64,000 nt of DNA from an uncultured Bacteroidales bacterium (lineage in GTDB: Bacteria > Bacteroidota > Bacteroidia > Bacteroidales > P3): the NCBI GenBank assembly GCA_947167075.1, contig CAMVGR010000008.1, positions 1-64,000 on the forward strand. The letters are read 5' to 3'. Positions 7,421 to 16,884 of the stretch are shown here, in pieces. Made by a program: the position numbers and the translations under genes. The notes beneath the pieces are model-generated. The model was given only the letters and a program-made list of their open reading frames with translations. It had not been told where the DNA came from and searched no databases. The stretch's first letter is position 1; every line of letters starts with the position of its first letter.

Positions 7421-8410
7421 TTATACAATCTTCTTCAGCAACTTATCGATGATGCGGACGGGAAGGCTACCGACGTGGCGCTGGGTGGTTTTCAGGTATT
7501 TGTGAATAATACGGATATGCAGCGGTGGCCGGTAGTCGATGCCTGCGGCCCGCAGGTCGGGGTTGTCCCAGATGCTGAGCCAGCGGAATTTTCTGTATCC
7601 CGTGCGTTGTAGAATGGCTACCATTTCGTCTATATAGTGTAGTCCGCTGTCGCCAATATGCACGAGCGAGGTGATGTCGTTGCCGTCGGCGGTGGTGAGT
7701 CGCACTGTCGCGGACGTAGGCCGTGGATGATTTGTTGTGTGGTAGGTGCGATATATCGAAACGCCGTTGATGGGGCGGTTTAGTTTGTCGAGGGTGGATA
7801 CTTGGTAAAAGTCGTTCTTGTTGCGGGTGCGACGTACATTCAACCGAGCCAAATGCACAAAGCGGATATCGTCGATATTGGTATAGGTAGCGCTCAACGG
7901 GCAGGGCAGTCGTGACTCGTGTATGGCCCTCTTCTCCGCCTCTGCGTAAAGGGTGGCTGTGCTGTCGTTCGAATCGAAGTGGTACACCCATTCCGAGTAT
8001 GCCTGTTCGACACTGTCTTCGTGCTGGTAGTCGCCTATCAGGTTCTGCCACCTCAAACAAAAGATACTGCCTGTGGCAGAAGACATTATCGTCTTCCATC
8101 CTGTGGTATGCTGGAACCCGTCGCTGAGGAACTCGTCGGCATCCATTGCCCATACAATCTTTTCACCCTCAATACGGTCAACCGCTTGAAACAAGAGAAG
8201 CCGTGCATTGGCTTGGTGCATTTCGTTCGTGGGGTTGTCTATCAGCGTCACTTTGGGGAATCGCTGTGCGATTTCGCGGCTGCCGTCGGTCGAGTGCTGG
8301 TCAGCGATAATGATATGATCTGCCCATGACGAGCAGTGGGTGAGAAACGCCTCGAGCACCCATGCCTCGTTGCGCACGGGCGTGATGACTATCAGTTGTG
8401 GTTTAGGCAT
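7421..8410 (-). CDS. Glycosyltransferase family 2 (GT-A)
   Basis: About 329 residues. LIVITPVRNEAW near the N-terminus, IIADQHSTDGS at about 40-50 and VWAMDADEFLSDGF at about 90-103 give the nucleotide-binding and DxD motifs of family 2. The C-terminal half has an AlaHis-rich region typical of the longer subgroup that acts on charged or lipid-linked acceptors, but no specificity can be named. The ATG at 8410 is preferred because the motif begins there. Confidence 0.85.
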   Translation of the reverse strand: MPKPQLIVITPVRNEAWVLEAFLTHCSSWADHIIIADQHSTDGSREIAQRFPKVTLIDNPTNEMHQANARLLLFQAVDRIEGEKIVWAMDADEFLSDGFQHTTGWKTIMSSATGSIFCLRWQNLIGDYQHEDSVEQAYSEWVYHFDSNDSTATLYAEAEKRAIHESRLPCPLSATYTNIDDIRFVHLARLNVRRTRNKNDFYQVSTLDKLNRPINGVSIYRTYHTTNHPRPTSATVRLTTADGNDITSLVHIGDSGLHYIDEMVAILQRTGYRKFRWLSIWDNPDLRAAGIDYRPPLHIRIIHKYLKTTQRHVGSLPVRIIDKLLKKIV

Positions 8411-8467
8411 ATTGAATAGGTGTAATATGTGAAAAGAGTACAAAGAAGAGGTGGATGAGTATATAGT

Positions 8468-9424
8468 TCATTTGATGCAGCAATCGGATGATTTATATAG
8501 CAGTGATTTCAGGTCGTGGGCAAGCTTCAGCGAGAACTGCTCCGCTCCGCGACGGTTCAGGTGGTTGGCGTTGTAGAAGTTGAGGGTGTCGAAGGAGATA
8601 CTGTCGTAGGTATAGTTGAGTATGGGATAGCCGTAGCGGTCGGCAAATCGTTGGTAGAAAACGAACATCGAGTCGGCGGCACTGTCCATCTTCTCTGTAG
8701 CCCCTATGTAGTATGGGGCGAAGACCATCACCACCTCGATGCCCTCCTGCTTGCATTGCTGCAGGTAGCGGTCGAAAATCGCTACAGCTTCGGTGTCGAC
8801 ACTGAAGGCGAGGGTGTCGATGGTCTGATAAACGGTGCCGTCCCACTCTTTATCCACGGCGATGAATCCCTTGTCGATGTTGGTCGGACGGAACATTTTG
8901 GACGGCAGCCCTAACCCTTTTTTGATGATTTCTCGGTAGCCGGCATAGCGGATCAGCGGCAGGTAGTGGTCGGCCCAGGTGAAGTCCTCTCGCTTTTTAA
9001 TCTCGTTGTAGAGTTCGTTGTCTTTGCGCAGATAGGGCAGGTACTGCTCGCGCTCGTAACCGTTCGACATGAAGAGGGTGCCTCCATCGATGTTCTGAAT
9101 GATGAGTTTGGGTTTGGGACAATGGCGGCGGTAGAAGTTGTAGATGGTTACCTCGGCATCGATGCAACGCCCATCGACACCGAGGTTGTAACTATTGAGT
9201 CCGACGATGCTGTCCAGTATGCGTGTGGAATACTGCACCTGTCCGCGCGACGAACCCATGACGAGGGCATCACATTGCAAGTCGTCGTTGAGGATAGCAT
9301 TGTAGGTGTGGAACATGCGAGCGTCGGAATGCCTGAGATTGTTGGTTATCATCCAGTCCAATGCGTATGCCAACACAAAGAGTGCTGCTGCGGTGATTGC
9401 AAGTTTTGTTATAAATCGTCGCAT
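8468..9424 (-). CDS. SGNH-hydrolase-like membrane-anchored protein (partner of MBOAT)
   Basis: A 318-residue protein with an N-terminal membrane anchor at about 7-28 and an extracytoplasmic domain. VMGSSRGQ (about 55-62) fits the Ser/Gly block I and NANHLNRRGAEQFS (near 290) fits the block V His of SGNH esterases/acyltransferases. The adjacent upstream MBOAT gene makes a two-part O-acetylation machine likely, as in AlgI-AlgJ/X or DltB-DltD: MBOAT moves acetyl across the membrane and the SGNH protein places it on the polymer. A C-terminal relic of a close relative lies at 6340-6456. Confidence 0.7.
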   Translation of the reverse strand: MRRFITKLAITAAALFVLAYALDWMITNNLRHSDARMFHTYNAILNDDLQCDALVMGSSRGQVQYSTRILDSIVGLNSYNLGVDGRCIDAEVTIYNFYRRHCPKPKLIIQNIDGGTLFMSNGYEREQYLPYLRKDNELYNEIKKREDFTWADHYLPLIRYAGYREIIKKGLGLPSKMFRPTNIDKGFIAVDKEWDGTVYQTIDTLAFSVDTEAVAIFDRYLQQCKQEGIEVVMVFAPYYIGATEKMDSAADSMFVFYQRFADRYGYPILNYTYDSISFDTLNFYNANHLNRRGAEQFSLKLAHDLKSLLYKSSDCCIK

Positions 9425-9451
9425 GGATTATATAAGGATACTTCGGTAAAT

Positions 9452-9525
9452 AACCCCGTAGGGGCTTTCATTTCAATAGTAGTTGTCTAATCATCTATTT
9501 TTAAACCCTATAGGGGTTTCATTCA
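9452..9525. repeat. Two palindromic CCCCTATAGGGG-type repeats
   Basis: 9452-9475 (AACCCCGTAGGGGCTTTCATT) and 9503-9525 (AAACCCTATAGGGGTTTCATT) are tandem copies about 52 bp apart, each a small hairpin followed by TTTCATT. They lie between the MBOAT and SGNH-like genes and could form transcript hairpins. Confidence 0.55.
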
Positions 9526-9586
9526 CATTTTGTTGATGGAAGCAGAGAAGCCGTCATAAGTGTATTCTGATGGTTCTGTTTGAGCT

Positions 9587-10993
9587 TCAGAACTGGAAAT
9601 AGATAAATGTCTCGTTGAACACGCCGTACATGAATATCAACGCTAGCACAGTCAGGTAGCAGGCGTAGCGTACCGTGCGGTGACGCACGCCGCTCATGTC
9701 CAATCCGTGAGCACGGCTACGTTGTAGCCATTCCACCACCAGCATGATAGCTACAAATGCAATTGCCCTCTTGGGAGGATTGAAACCATGCCATCCGCCG
9801 TTGACCAAGGCAAAGTAGAAGTCCAAAGCTTCACCAATACTTTGGCTACGGAAGAGCACCCAGCCCAGGGCCGCCAGTACGAAGGTTAGGGACATCTGCC
9901 CCAACTCCTTGATTCTCGGCAGCCAACGTCCTTCGGCAACGGTGTTGGTGTACTTGCGGTTTTTGCCTAGCAGGATGAGAGGCAGGAACAGTAGGGCGTG
10001 GAATGCACCCCAGGCCAGGAATGTCCAGTTGGCACCATGCCAGCATCCGCTGACGAGGAAGATGATGAACGTGTTGCGCACCACCTTCCACTTCGCCACT
10101 CGACTACCCCCAAGGGGAATGTAGACGTAGTCGCGGAACCACGTGGTGAGGCTGATATGCCATCGACGCCAGAATTCGGCGATGTCGCGACTGAAGTAGG
10201 GTACATTGAAGTTGCGCATCAGTTTGATTCCAAATAGCTTGGCGCAGCCGATGGCAATGTCGCTGTAGCCTGAGAAGTCGCAGTAGATCTGGATGGAAAA
10301 CAAGGCGGCAGCCACGGCGAGGTCCATGCTGCCATAGGCTCCGATGTCGCCCCACACTATGTCCACAACAATGGCACAGTTGTCGGCCACGACCACCTTC
10401 TTGAAGAATCCCCACAGCATCTGGCGCACGCCGTCGACGGCCATCGCATAGTCGAACTCCCTTTTTCGCAGGAACTGTGGCAGCAGGTTTGTGGCTCTTT
10501 CGATGGGACCCGCTACGAGCTGAGGGAAGAAACTGACATAGGCGAAGAAAGCCACTACATCTCTTGTTGGCTCAATCTTGCCCTTATAGACATCTATGCT
10601 GTAGCTCAGTGCCTGGAAGGTATAGAATGAGATGCCCACGGGCAGTATCAGGTTCAGCATCACGCTGTCGCCGCTGCATCCCAACAGGCGGGCTAACTCC
10701 GTGGCGAAGAAGTCGTAGTATTTGAATAGTCCGAGGATGCCCAGATTCAAAACGATGTTGCTCCACAGAGCTACCTTGCGCCATCGCAGCTGTGTTATCA
10801 GTAGGCCGCTGGCGTAGGAACAGATGGTGGTGAAGGCGATGAGCAGCAGGAAGCGCCAGTCCCACCAGCCATAGAACACATAACTTGCGACCACCACGAG
10901 TAGATTCTGCCAACGCAACTGTTTTCGTAGCAACCAGTAGATGGCGAAGGTGAGCGGCAGGAAGAGGAAGAATTCTATCGAAGTGAAGAGCAT
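9587..10993 (-). CDS. MBOAT family O-acyltransferase (AlgI-like)
   Basis: A 468-residue polytopic membrane protein with about ten hydrophobic segments. The conserved core is intact: FWRRWHISLTTWFRDYVYIP and, further on, GCWHGANWTFLAWG with the family's catalytic His. In alginate and peptidoglycan systems such proteins transfer acetyl groups across the inner membrane. Together with the SGNH-like gene just downstream (about 160 bp), it probably O-acetylates the polysaccharide. The length is usual for AlgI. Confidence 0.93.
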   Translation of the reverse strand: MLFTSIEFFLFLPLTFAIYWLLRKQLRWQNLLVVVASYVFYGWWDWRFLLLIAFTTICSYASGLLITQLRWRKVALWSNIVLNLGILGLFKYYDFFATELARLLGCSGDSVMLNLILPVGISFYTFQALSYSIDVYKGKIEPTRDVVAFFAYVSFFPQLVAGPIERATNLLPQFLRKREFDYAMAVDGVRQMLWGFFKKVVVADNCAIVVDIVWGDIGAYGSMDLAVAAALFSIQIYCDFSGYSDIAIGCAKLFGIKLMRNFNVPYFSRDIAEFWRRWHISLTTWFRDYVYIPLGGSRVAKWKVVRNTFIIFLVSGCWHGANWTFLAWGAFHALLFLPLILLGKNRKYTNTVAEGRWLPRIKELGQMSLTFVLAALGWVLFRSQSIGEALDFYFALVNGGWHGFNPPKRAIAFVAIMLVVEWLQRSRAHGLDMSGVRHRTVRYACYLTVLALIFMYGVFNETFIYFQF

Positions 10994-11060
10994 GTTATGT
11001 ATTAAAAACTCTATATAAAGGAGGGAGCAGCAAGAGTAGTAAGTAGTTCAATCCCACAGT

Positions 11061-11834
11061 CTATAATATTTTTTTTATTCCATTTCTTATCTTCTTCAGA
11101 ACAATTTGTTTTTTTCTATCAATGCCAGTCCAATAGCGCCATATTTCGGGTGATTTGTATTGAATCCCTTTTATTTGGCAGGCTTGCTTGTATAATGATT
11201 CGATTCTTTCTGTCTGTTGGGGGTCTTTTCTATATTCCCTCGAATACCAGGAGTGTAATACAATAGGATGTCCAAGATGATTCTTGAGAACGGAGGATAT
11301 ACCGTCTGCATAAACGTCAGTATCTAGATAAAGGGGCTTGAAATGGTAGGCCAGCCAAAGGAAAAGAGTGTAGTATGATTCAATATCGTAATATTCAAAT
11401 GATCCGTTCTTGCAATTGATGTTGGAAGGAAGTCTGTTTATCAATTCCTGTTTGTATTTGCCATAATCGAAGTTATCTATTTCTGCTTTGTCGAGTTTTT
11501 CTCTTATTTTTTTGGTGTTAATTATATTGAAAAATGGATTGGTTACAATTGGATTGCCATGTCTGACCGTGATGCAGTCAGGCATTCCACAGTATATATA
11601 TTCCTCTTTTACCATGAATTCGATGAGTTCCTCAATTCCATTGTCATTAATGACAAATGCATCTTCATCAATGTTGATAGCCGTATCACATGTGGTGTCC
11701 CCAATCAATCGATAAAAGTACCCATCGCCAGTGGTGTTAATCAGTCTTTTCTGGTGATATGGAAGATCAATTGTGTATTGCGATTTTTTATACAATTCAT
11801 AATTGATAGAACGTGTGTAAATCTTAATGTTCAT
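11061..11834 (-). CDS. Putative glycosyltransferase, family not recognised
   Basis: About 257 residues. It has no classical family 2 N-terminus but contains AINIDEDAFV at about residues 54-63, a plausible DxD metal site preceded by a hydrophobic strand, and aromatic-rich segments typical of sugar-binding proteins. The ATG at 11834 is used; the alternative upstream codon is TTG. It sits 24 bp after a GT2 gene and is AT-rich. A glycosyltransferase role is inferred from context and the DED motif. Confidence 0.45.
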   Translation of the reverse strand: MNIKIYTRSINYELYKKSQYTIDLPYHQKRLINTTGDGYFYRLIGDTTCDTAINIDEDAFVINDNGIEELIEFMVKEEYIYCGMPDCITVRHGNPIVTNPFFNIINTKKIREKLDKAEIDNFDYGKYKQELINRLPSNINCKNGSFEYYDIESYYTLFLWLAYHFKPLYLDTDVYADGISSVLKNHLGHPIVLHSWYSREYRKDPQQTERIESLYKQACQIKGIQYKSPEIWRYWTGIDRKKQIVLKKIRNGIKKIL

Positions 11835-11858
11835 TTTAAGCAATGTGAAAAAAATCGA

Positions 11859-12797
11859 TTAAATATGTGAGTAGAGCCATCGGTACAGAAAGGGATAAAT
11901 ACGTATGAGGAGGTAGTTGATGCGATGGCGGGGGCGTGTACGGCTAACTTTGTGGTAAAGGTGCCAGTTGACAAGGGAGGTAAGATGCTTGTCCTCATCG
12001 CGTTTGGCCCAGAAGAAAGCAGATTGATAGCGAATGGTTATCTGGCGGAAAACAATATCTGTTCTCTTACAATGATGAGTGGTAAAAAACGAAGACAGGG
12101 TATTCGCAATGATAACAGTATCAACATTGTGTTTATGTCCCCTGGTTGTCATTATGCTGTTTGGTCGGATTCTGTAATAGTAGATGATGTCATTGATTTG
12201 TTTCACTTTTTGTGCATAGTAGCAGACTATAGGAGTGAAGAGGTTGTCTTCATGCAAGATACCTTCCTTGAAATATAGTTGGTTCTGGATGAGAAACTGT
12301 TTTTTGTAGCATCTGATAACGGCACAGGTGAATGCGAATCGTCTATGCTCGTTGACATGCGAAATGTAATAATCCCATCCTGTAGGATGGGAAATTTCTT
12401 CAAGTGTATCGGCAACATCAGTAAAGTTGCTTTCTTGATAATAAAGACATCCGTTGAAAGCAACAAAGTCTTCATTGTCACTTGTTTTTTCAGAAATACA
12501 GTATAGAGCATTATGTGAGAGCCAGTCGTCGCTATCGAGGAAGAGGATGTAGTCGCCCCGGGCGTGGTCGAGGCCGGTGTTGCGTGCAGCGCTGAGGCCG
12601 CTGTTGGGTTGGGTGACGATGCGGAAACGGCTGTCTTGTGCGGCATATTCGGCCAGTATAGCGGCGCTGCCGTCGGTCGATCCGTCGTCGACACATACGG
12701 CCTCCCAGTCGCCGCAGGTCTGCGCCAGCACGCTGTCGAGGCATTCGCGCAGGTAGAGCTCTACATTGTAGACGGGTATGATGATGGAGAAGTGCAT
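11859..12797 (-). CDS. Glycosyltransferase family 2 with a composition break
   Basis: A 312-residue GT-A enzyme. FSIIIPVYNVELY (3-15), CVDDGSTDGS (35-44), AARNTGLDHARGDYILFLDS and DDWL form a canonical N-terminal half. DNA coding for this half is GC-rich (42 of 60 bases at 12541-12600), whereas the remainder is AT-rich (21 of 60 at 12181-12240). The change falls just after the DDWL codons, near 12520, suggesting a recombinant gene with an acquired acceptor-specific half. It is followed immediately by the unclassified transferase. Confidence 0.87.
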   Translation of the reverse strand: MHFSIIIPVYNVELYLRECLDSVLAQTCGDWEAVCVDDGSTDGSAAILAEYAAQDSRFRIVTQPNSGLSAARNTGLDHARGDYILFLDSDDWLSHNALYCISEKTSDNEDFVAFNGCLYYQESNFTDVADTLEEISHPTGWDYYISHVNEHRRFAFTCAVIRCYKKQFLIQNQLYFKEGILHEDNLFTPIVCYYAQKVKQINDIIYYYRIRPNSIMTTRGHKHNVDTVIIANTLSSFFTTHHCKRTDIVFRQITIRYQSAFFWAKRDEDKHLTSLVNWHLYHKVSRTRPRHRINYLLIRIYPFLYRWLYSHI

Positions 12798-13427
12798 CTA
12801 TTGTTGTGCGTGAACCAGTTGTTGTAGGTAGTCAGTGTGGTGTTGCAATTCGTCAAGTTCCATGTTCCACCATTGTGTTGCTTCCAGTTTTTCAATGATG
12901 TCGTCGGGGAATCTTTTACGCAGTGTACGTGCTGGATTCCCGACTACAATGGCATATGGCTCGACATCTTTGGTGACGATAGCACCGGCACCAATGACAG
13001 CTCCGTTTCCGATGTTGTGGCAGCTGGGCAGAATGATGGCGTTCTGTCCGATCCACACATCGTGTCCGATGCTCAGATGCATACCAAACTCCACTGGCTT
13101 TTTGGCACCCATTCCTGCATTGTACATCATGGGGTGGGTAGTGAAATAGTGGGTGGGATGATTGCTGGTATAGATGTAAACGTTGGCTGCAATAGAACAG
13201 TAGTTGCCGATGGTGAAGTCTTCCCAATGAAGATTGCCGGCGGTCCAGATACCTCCATAGGTGCCATATCCGATATCGACACCGTAGGCTTCTTTATATA
13301 GGATTCGTGCTGTCTTTGAGTAGGCTTCTCCTCCTTCCAGTTGACATATCTTCTTAATGCAGCGCCGCTGAATGAAACCATTTCGGGTGTGTCGGAAGAT
13401 GGAGACTAGTAAATTGACTTTATTCAT
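12798..13427 (-). CDS. Hexapeptide acetyltransferase (CatB/Maa-like)
   Basis: About 209 residues. Left-handed beta-helix repeats span roughly residues 75-175 ([72 protein letters not shown]). The SNHPTH histidine segment is typical of xenobiotic/sugar acetyltransferases. I start at the ATG at 13427, which makes an ATGA junction with the gene upstream; a longer frame adds 67 shadow residues. It probably O- or N-acetylates a sugar nucleotide or glycan in the cytoplasm. Confidence 0.85.
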   Translation of the reverse strand: MNKVNLLVSIFRHTRNGFIQRRCIKKICQLEGGEAYSKTARILYKEAYGVDIGYGTYGGIWTAGNLHWEDFTIGNYCSIAANVYIYTSNHPTHYFTTHPMMYNAGMGAKKPVEFGMHLSIGHDVWIGQNAIILPSCHNIGNGAVIGAGAIVTKDVEPYAIVVGNPARTLRKRFPDDIIEKLEATQWWNMELDELQHHTDYLQQLVHAQQ

Positions 13428-14266
13428 TGATGTGAGAGTTTCTCTATTAATAAGTCGGATACACCGCTCTGCATCTTGCGTGCAAAGAGGGCACCGGAGG
13501 CTATGATGCAGTTGTAGTCTTTCTCGGTAAGCACTTGGGGGTTGGCCCCATCGGGGCCCCAGTCGATGTAGCGTTTGTAGTCGTTGTGCATCGGCATGCC
13601 GATGCCTGCCCACAGAGTGGGCAGGCATATTTCTTCTGCTATGCTTGTCCAGCGGAAGCGACGAAGGTAGTCGGGGTGGGCATCGAGGTAGTCGAGTGCC
13701 GCGCCCACAGCTTCACGGCTGACGCTCCAGTAGGTGCTTCCTCCATAGAGACGGCCGTCGAAGTGTTTGAAAGATCGGTGAATGCCCAGCCGTCGTTGCC
13801 ATTTGATGCTTTTCTCGATCCAACGACCGTACTTTACCCTGGCGCTGGGTTGCAACCAATAGTATTGTATGCGTTGCAGCCCTCCTTCGCTACCCCACAT
13901 GGGGGTGGGCAAAGGGAAGTGCTCTATGTAGTTGTCGTGACGATGCTCTTCGCAGAAACTCTTGAGATTTTGTAGCGGCAGGCAGGGATAGTCGCTTCCG
14001 GTAATCGTGTGAAAGTATTCGAGGTCAGTGTGGTTGTATGCTTCGTGCATCAGCAGGATGATTGCCTTAAGGTGGTTTACGTCACCCCAGGCTATCTTGT
14101 ATTTTTTGTGCAGATGCACATTGCTCATCTCATGCAGATGGTTGGTCTGTTCCTTACATTTCTTATCAAGATGTACAAACACTTCGAAATCGCCATCGAA
14201 GTAGTTGATCAGATGGGTCAAAAGCGGGATATCCCGGTAGGCGGTGATGAGTATGGCCTGTCTCAT
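13424..14266 (-). CDS. Core-2/I-branching-type glycosyltransferase (GT14)
   Basis: About 280 residues beginning [22 protein letters not shown] near residue 30, [13 protein letters not shown] near 95 and [12 protein letters not shown] near 175 are the characteristic blocks of the Branch family (GT14), which in animals makes beta-1,6-GlcNAc branches and in bacteria commonly adds GlcNAc or xylose. Its ATG overlaps the deacetylase stop by 4 bp. It probably adds a branch sugar; linkage is inference. Confidence 0.85.
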   Translation of the reverse strand: MRQAILITAYRDIPLLTHLINYFDGDFEVFVHLDKKCKEQTNHLHEMSNVHLHKKYKIAWGDVNHLKAIILLMHEAYNHTDLEYFHTITGSDYPCLPLQNLKSFCEEHRHDNYIEHFPLPTPMWGSEGGLQRIQYYWLQPSARVKYGRWIEKSIKWQRRLGIHRSFKHFDGRLYGGSTYWSVSREAVGAALDYLDAHPDYLRRFRWTSIAEEICLPTLWAGIGMPMHNDYKRYIDWGPDGANPQVLTEKDYNCIIASGALFARKMQSGVSDLLIEKLSHQ

Positions 14267-14979
14267 GGCTCTATTGTGCTGATGCGCGGTAAAAGTGTAA
14301 GGATACTGCCTTGACGCACGGGACCGCCCCAAGCCATGGACACGGTGTGGAAACCTAGTTGGCGGCAGATGGCCAGTGTGTCGTCGTTGTGGGCTCCATG
14401 GGGGAAGGAGAAATGATGAATAGGGTGGCCCAATAGTTTTTCAAGTGTCTGTTTGGAGTCAGCTATTTCTTTGTATTGCTCCTCCCGTGTGAGGGTGTCG
14501 AGTCGAGGATGGCTGACGGTATGTGCACCGATGGTGCAGAGGGGGTCGGCAGCCAGGACTTTCAGTTCGTCGGTGGTGATACCCAGTTGTTCGCTGGGGT
14601 ACCACCACATGCGTAGACGGTTGTCGATGAAGCCAGTGGTGACATAAACACTAAAGGGCACTCCTAGGCTTTTCAACAGTGGATAGGCGAGAGTGTAGTT
14701 GTCGCGGTAGCCGTCATCGAAGGTAAGGCAGACAAAACGGGCAGAATTGAAAATTGAGAATTGAGAATCGAAAATGGGGAGTTTGTCAATGGATATGAAA
14801 GTGTACCCTTTCTGGCGATAGTCTAGTATGGTTTGTTCGAGGAAGTCGGGTGTGACCTCCAGAGCGCGTTGCTCAGGCTTGTCGCTACGATGCTCCACTA
14901 CTCGGTGCAGCATCCAGATTTCACCCATCACGGGATGCAGGGCTTTATATAGTTTTCGTTTAATGCGTTTGATAATCAT
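14263..14979 (-). CDS. Polysaccharide deacetylase (CE4/NodB)
   Basis: About 238 residues. CLTFDDGYRDNY carries the Asp-Asp pair of NodB motif 1, GAHTVSHPRLDTL is motif 2 with the two metal-binding His, and FSFPHGAHND resembles motif 3. It probably removes N-acetyl groups from HexNAc in the growing glycan. The segment just before the catalytic strand (about IFDSQFSIFN) is encoded by a 7-bp repeat (14744-14771). The start at 14979 makes an ATGA overlap with the GT2 upstream; no signal peptide is seen. Confidence 0.87.
   Translation of the reverse strand: MIIKRIKRKLYKALHPVMGEIWMLHRVVEHRSDKPEQRALEVTPDFLEQTILDYRQKGYTFISIDKLPIFDSQFSIFNSARFVCLTFDDGYRDNYTLAYPLLKSLGVPFSVYVTTGFIDNRLRMWWYPSEQLGITTDELKVLAADPLCTIGAHTVSHPRLDTLTREEQYKEIADSKQTLEKLLGHPIHHFSFPHGAHNDDTLAICRQLGFHTVSMAWGGPVRQGSILTLLPRISTIEP
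14744..14771. repeat. 7-bp tandem repeat inside the deacetylase gene
   Basis: Four successive 7-mers, GAATTGA, AAATTGA, GAATTGA, GAATCGA, are translated in frame just before the catalytic strand of the deacetylase. Such AATTGA arrays are usually intergenic; here the element has become coding. Confidence 0.55.
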
Positions 14980-15992
14980 GCTCTCTTGAATAAGATGCTC
15001 TTCAGTAGGAATCGAATCTCGTAGTGCCAGCCTGTTCTCCAAGCCAGGCCGCTGAAGAGGTAGGTTACGTAACGGGGAGGGGTGTAGCCGCCGTTGAAAT
15101 AATGCTGGACGATGGTGCTTTGCAGGGTTAGCGTCAGGTGTCTCTTTAGCTGACGGTGTAAGGATTCTTCTTCGAAGTGATTTATGGATCGGTTCCGCTC
15201 AATCATATTTTTGGCAAAACGCCACCGTTGTTTATAGTCCTTACGTGAGCTTATCTCCTTACTCATGAATTGACCGGTGAAGTAGTCCTTTTCTTCGGGA
15301 GAGAACTCCGTGCTTAGCCATTCGAACATGAAGAGTCTCACCTTTGACACTTTGTCTTGTTGTTCCTCGCGACGCGAGGTGCATATCTGGGTGGGGTGCA
15401 TACGGTAGCGGAAGAGGGTGTCGGGGATGTTGTGCAGTCGCGTCACACGCAGGCAGTCGGCCCAAAAGCGATAGTCCTCGGCTGGGAAAGCGTCCTTGCG
15501 GTAACGCAGGCCATGTTCTCTGACGACGGACATGCGTACCGTCGGTACGATGATGGTGCACTCGAAGAGCATATTGGCTGCTATATCGTCGTGCTGTTCA
15601 GGGAAGCGGATGAGCGACTGGCTGGTGCCGAATCGCTGTCCGCCGCCGCCGCAGACACCCACCTCGGGATGTGCATCGAGATAGTCGATCTCGCTTTGCA
15701 GCCAGTGAGGGAGGGCGATATCGTCGCCGTCCATGCGGGCGAAGTATTCAGTTTCAATAAGGTCGATCCCTCGATTGAGATTCTCGGAGAGGCCCACATT
15801 GTTGGGGAAGGAGGCGATGCGGATGCGGGGGTCGTCGATGGTGCGCACCACTTCTAGAGTGTTGTCTGTCGAGGCATCGTCGACCACTAGTAGTTCGAAG
15901 TCGCGGTAGGTCTGACGGAGGACGCTGCGAATGGCTTCCTCGACCCAGGGGGCCACGTTATATGTCGGCATCAATACGGTTACCTTAGCCAT
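14976..15992 (-). CDS. Glycosyltransferase family 2
   Basis: A 338-residue GT-A enzyme. VTVLMPTYNVAPWV (4-17), VVDDASTDNT (36-45), NRGIDLIETEYFARMDGDD with the DGDD metal site near 90-93, and the later PAEDYRFW (an E-D pair equivalent to the catalytic base region) are all in place. ATGA overlap with the downstream deacetylase and a 13-bp overlap with the GT2 upstream show tight coupling. Donor not predictable. Confidence 0.88.
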   Translation of the reverse strand: MAKVTVLMPTYNVAPWVEEAIRSVLRQTYRDFELLVVDDASTDNTLEVVRTIDDPRIRIASFPNNVGLSENLNRGIDLIETEYFARMDGDDIALPHWLQSEIDYLDAHPEVGVCGGGGQRFGTSQSLIRFPEQHDDIAANMLFECTIIVPTVRMSVVREHGLRYRKDAFPAEDYRFWADCLRVTRLHNIPDTLFRYRMHPTQICTSRREEQQDKVSKVRLFMFEWLSTEFSPEEKDYFTGQFMSKEISSRKDYKQRWRFAKNMIERNRSINHFEEESLHRQLKRHLTLTLQSTIVQHYFNGGYTPPRYVTYLFSGLAWRTGWHYEIRFLLKSILFKRA

Positions 15993-16882
15993 GATTTCAG
16001 TCGATAAAGGAAATGAAATAATCTTATGTCAGTGTGAATGGCAAGGCGTTGTTGAATCTTTCGCCTAACATCAGGGCTAAACTGGTACTGCCGCTCGTAG
16101 TTGGTCCAAAGTTTTCCCCACCCTTTGGCGTAGTCACTGCGGTTGAGATCACAGTGGCTCTGCATGTACTCCAGCACATCGGCTCCTTCGAGGAAGGTAA
16201 GTCCACGTCGCTCGGCATCGGACGAGATGTTACTGTGGTGTTGGCGGTAGTAACTCAGAGGCTCGTCCACCTCGACTACGTTGCCCTGCTCGGCCAGCAA
16301 CACATAGAACAGCCAGTCGCCACAGAGTCGCATGTGCTCATAGCGATAACTCTCGGCAGGCCGGTAGCAGTCGTGGCGGAAAAGGCACTCGCTGACGTTG
16401 GCGATGGAGTTGCAGACAGCCAGTTTCTTGCGGATGAAGTCTTGACCGTGATAGACGTTCACTTTGTTGCTGTATTTTGCTTCCCACAGTTTGTTCCCTT
16501 TTTCATCTACCCACCAGGTGGCTGCGTAGGCCAGGCAGCACCGAGGCACTTTGGCCACCTCCTCCACCATTCGTTCAAGGAACGTGGGTTCGGCGTAGTC
16601 GTCGCTCTCGGCTATCCATATCCATTCTCCCTGTGCCAGTTCGATGCCTTTCTTCCATTGGTGGAAAGCGCTGCCGCTGTTGGTCTCGTTGTAGATGTGG
16701 TGAGTCACATGCGGGTCGTTGCGGTAGTTGTCCAGGACGCCGCGGCTGCTGTCGGTCGAGCAGTCGTCGAGCAAGATGAGTTCGAAGTCCTGGTAGGTCT
16801 GCCCGAGGATGCTCTCTATCCGCTGCCGCAGATAGGGCGCGTGGTTGTAGTTAGGCACTATAATGGAGACGGTGGGAGTCAT
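15980..16882 (-). CDS. Glycosyltransferase family 2
   Basis: A 300-residue GT-A enzyme with VSIIVPNYNHAPYL (4-17), LLDDCSTDSS (36-45) and WIWIAESDDYAE (about 87-98), where ESDD is the metal site. The subgroup often transfers amino- or acetamido sugars, but this is not certain. It lies two bases from the transposase stop at 16885, so the transposase gene has been integrated cleanly between two glycosyltransferases without disturbing this frame. Confidence 0.88.
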   Translation of the reverse strand: MTPTVSIIVPNYNHAPYLRQRIESILGQTYQDFELILLDDCSTDSSRGVLDNYRNDPHVTHHIYNETNSGSAFHQWKKGIELAQGEWIWIAESDDYAEPTFLERMVEEVAKVPRCCLAYAATWWVDEKGNKLWEAKYSNKVNVYHGQDFIRKKLAVCNSIANVSECLFRHDCYRPAESYRYEHMRLCGDWLFYVLLAEQGNVVEVDEPLSYYRQHHSNISSDAERRGLTFLEGADVLEYMQSHCDLNRSDYAKGWGKLWTNYERQYQFSPDVRRKIQQRLAIHTDIRLFHFLYRLKSWLR

Positions 16883-16884
16883 GG

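Noticed and set aside
13428..13628. N-terminal extension of the hexapeptide acetyltransferase
   Set aside because: The extra 67 residues are a shadow of the GT14 gene in another frame; the ATG at 13427 makes a neat 4-bp overlap.
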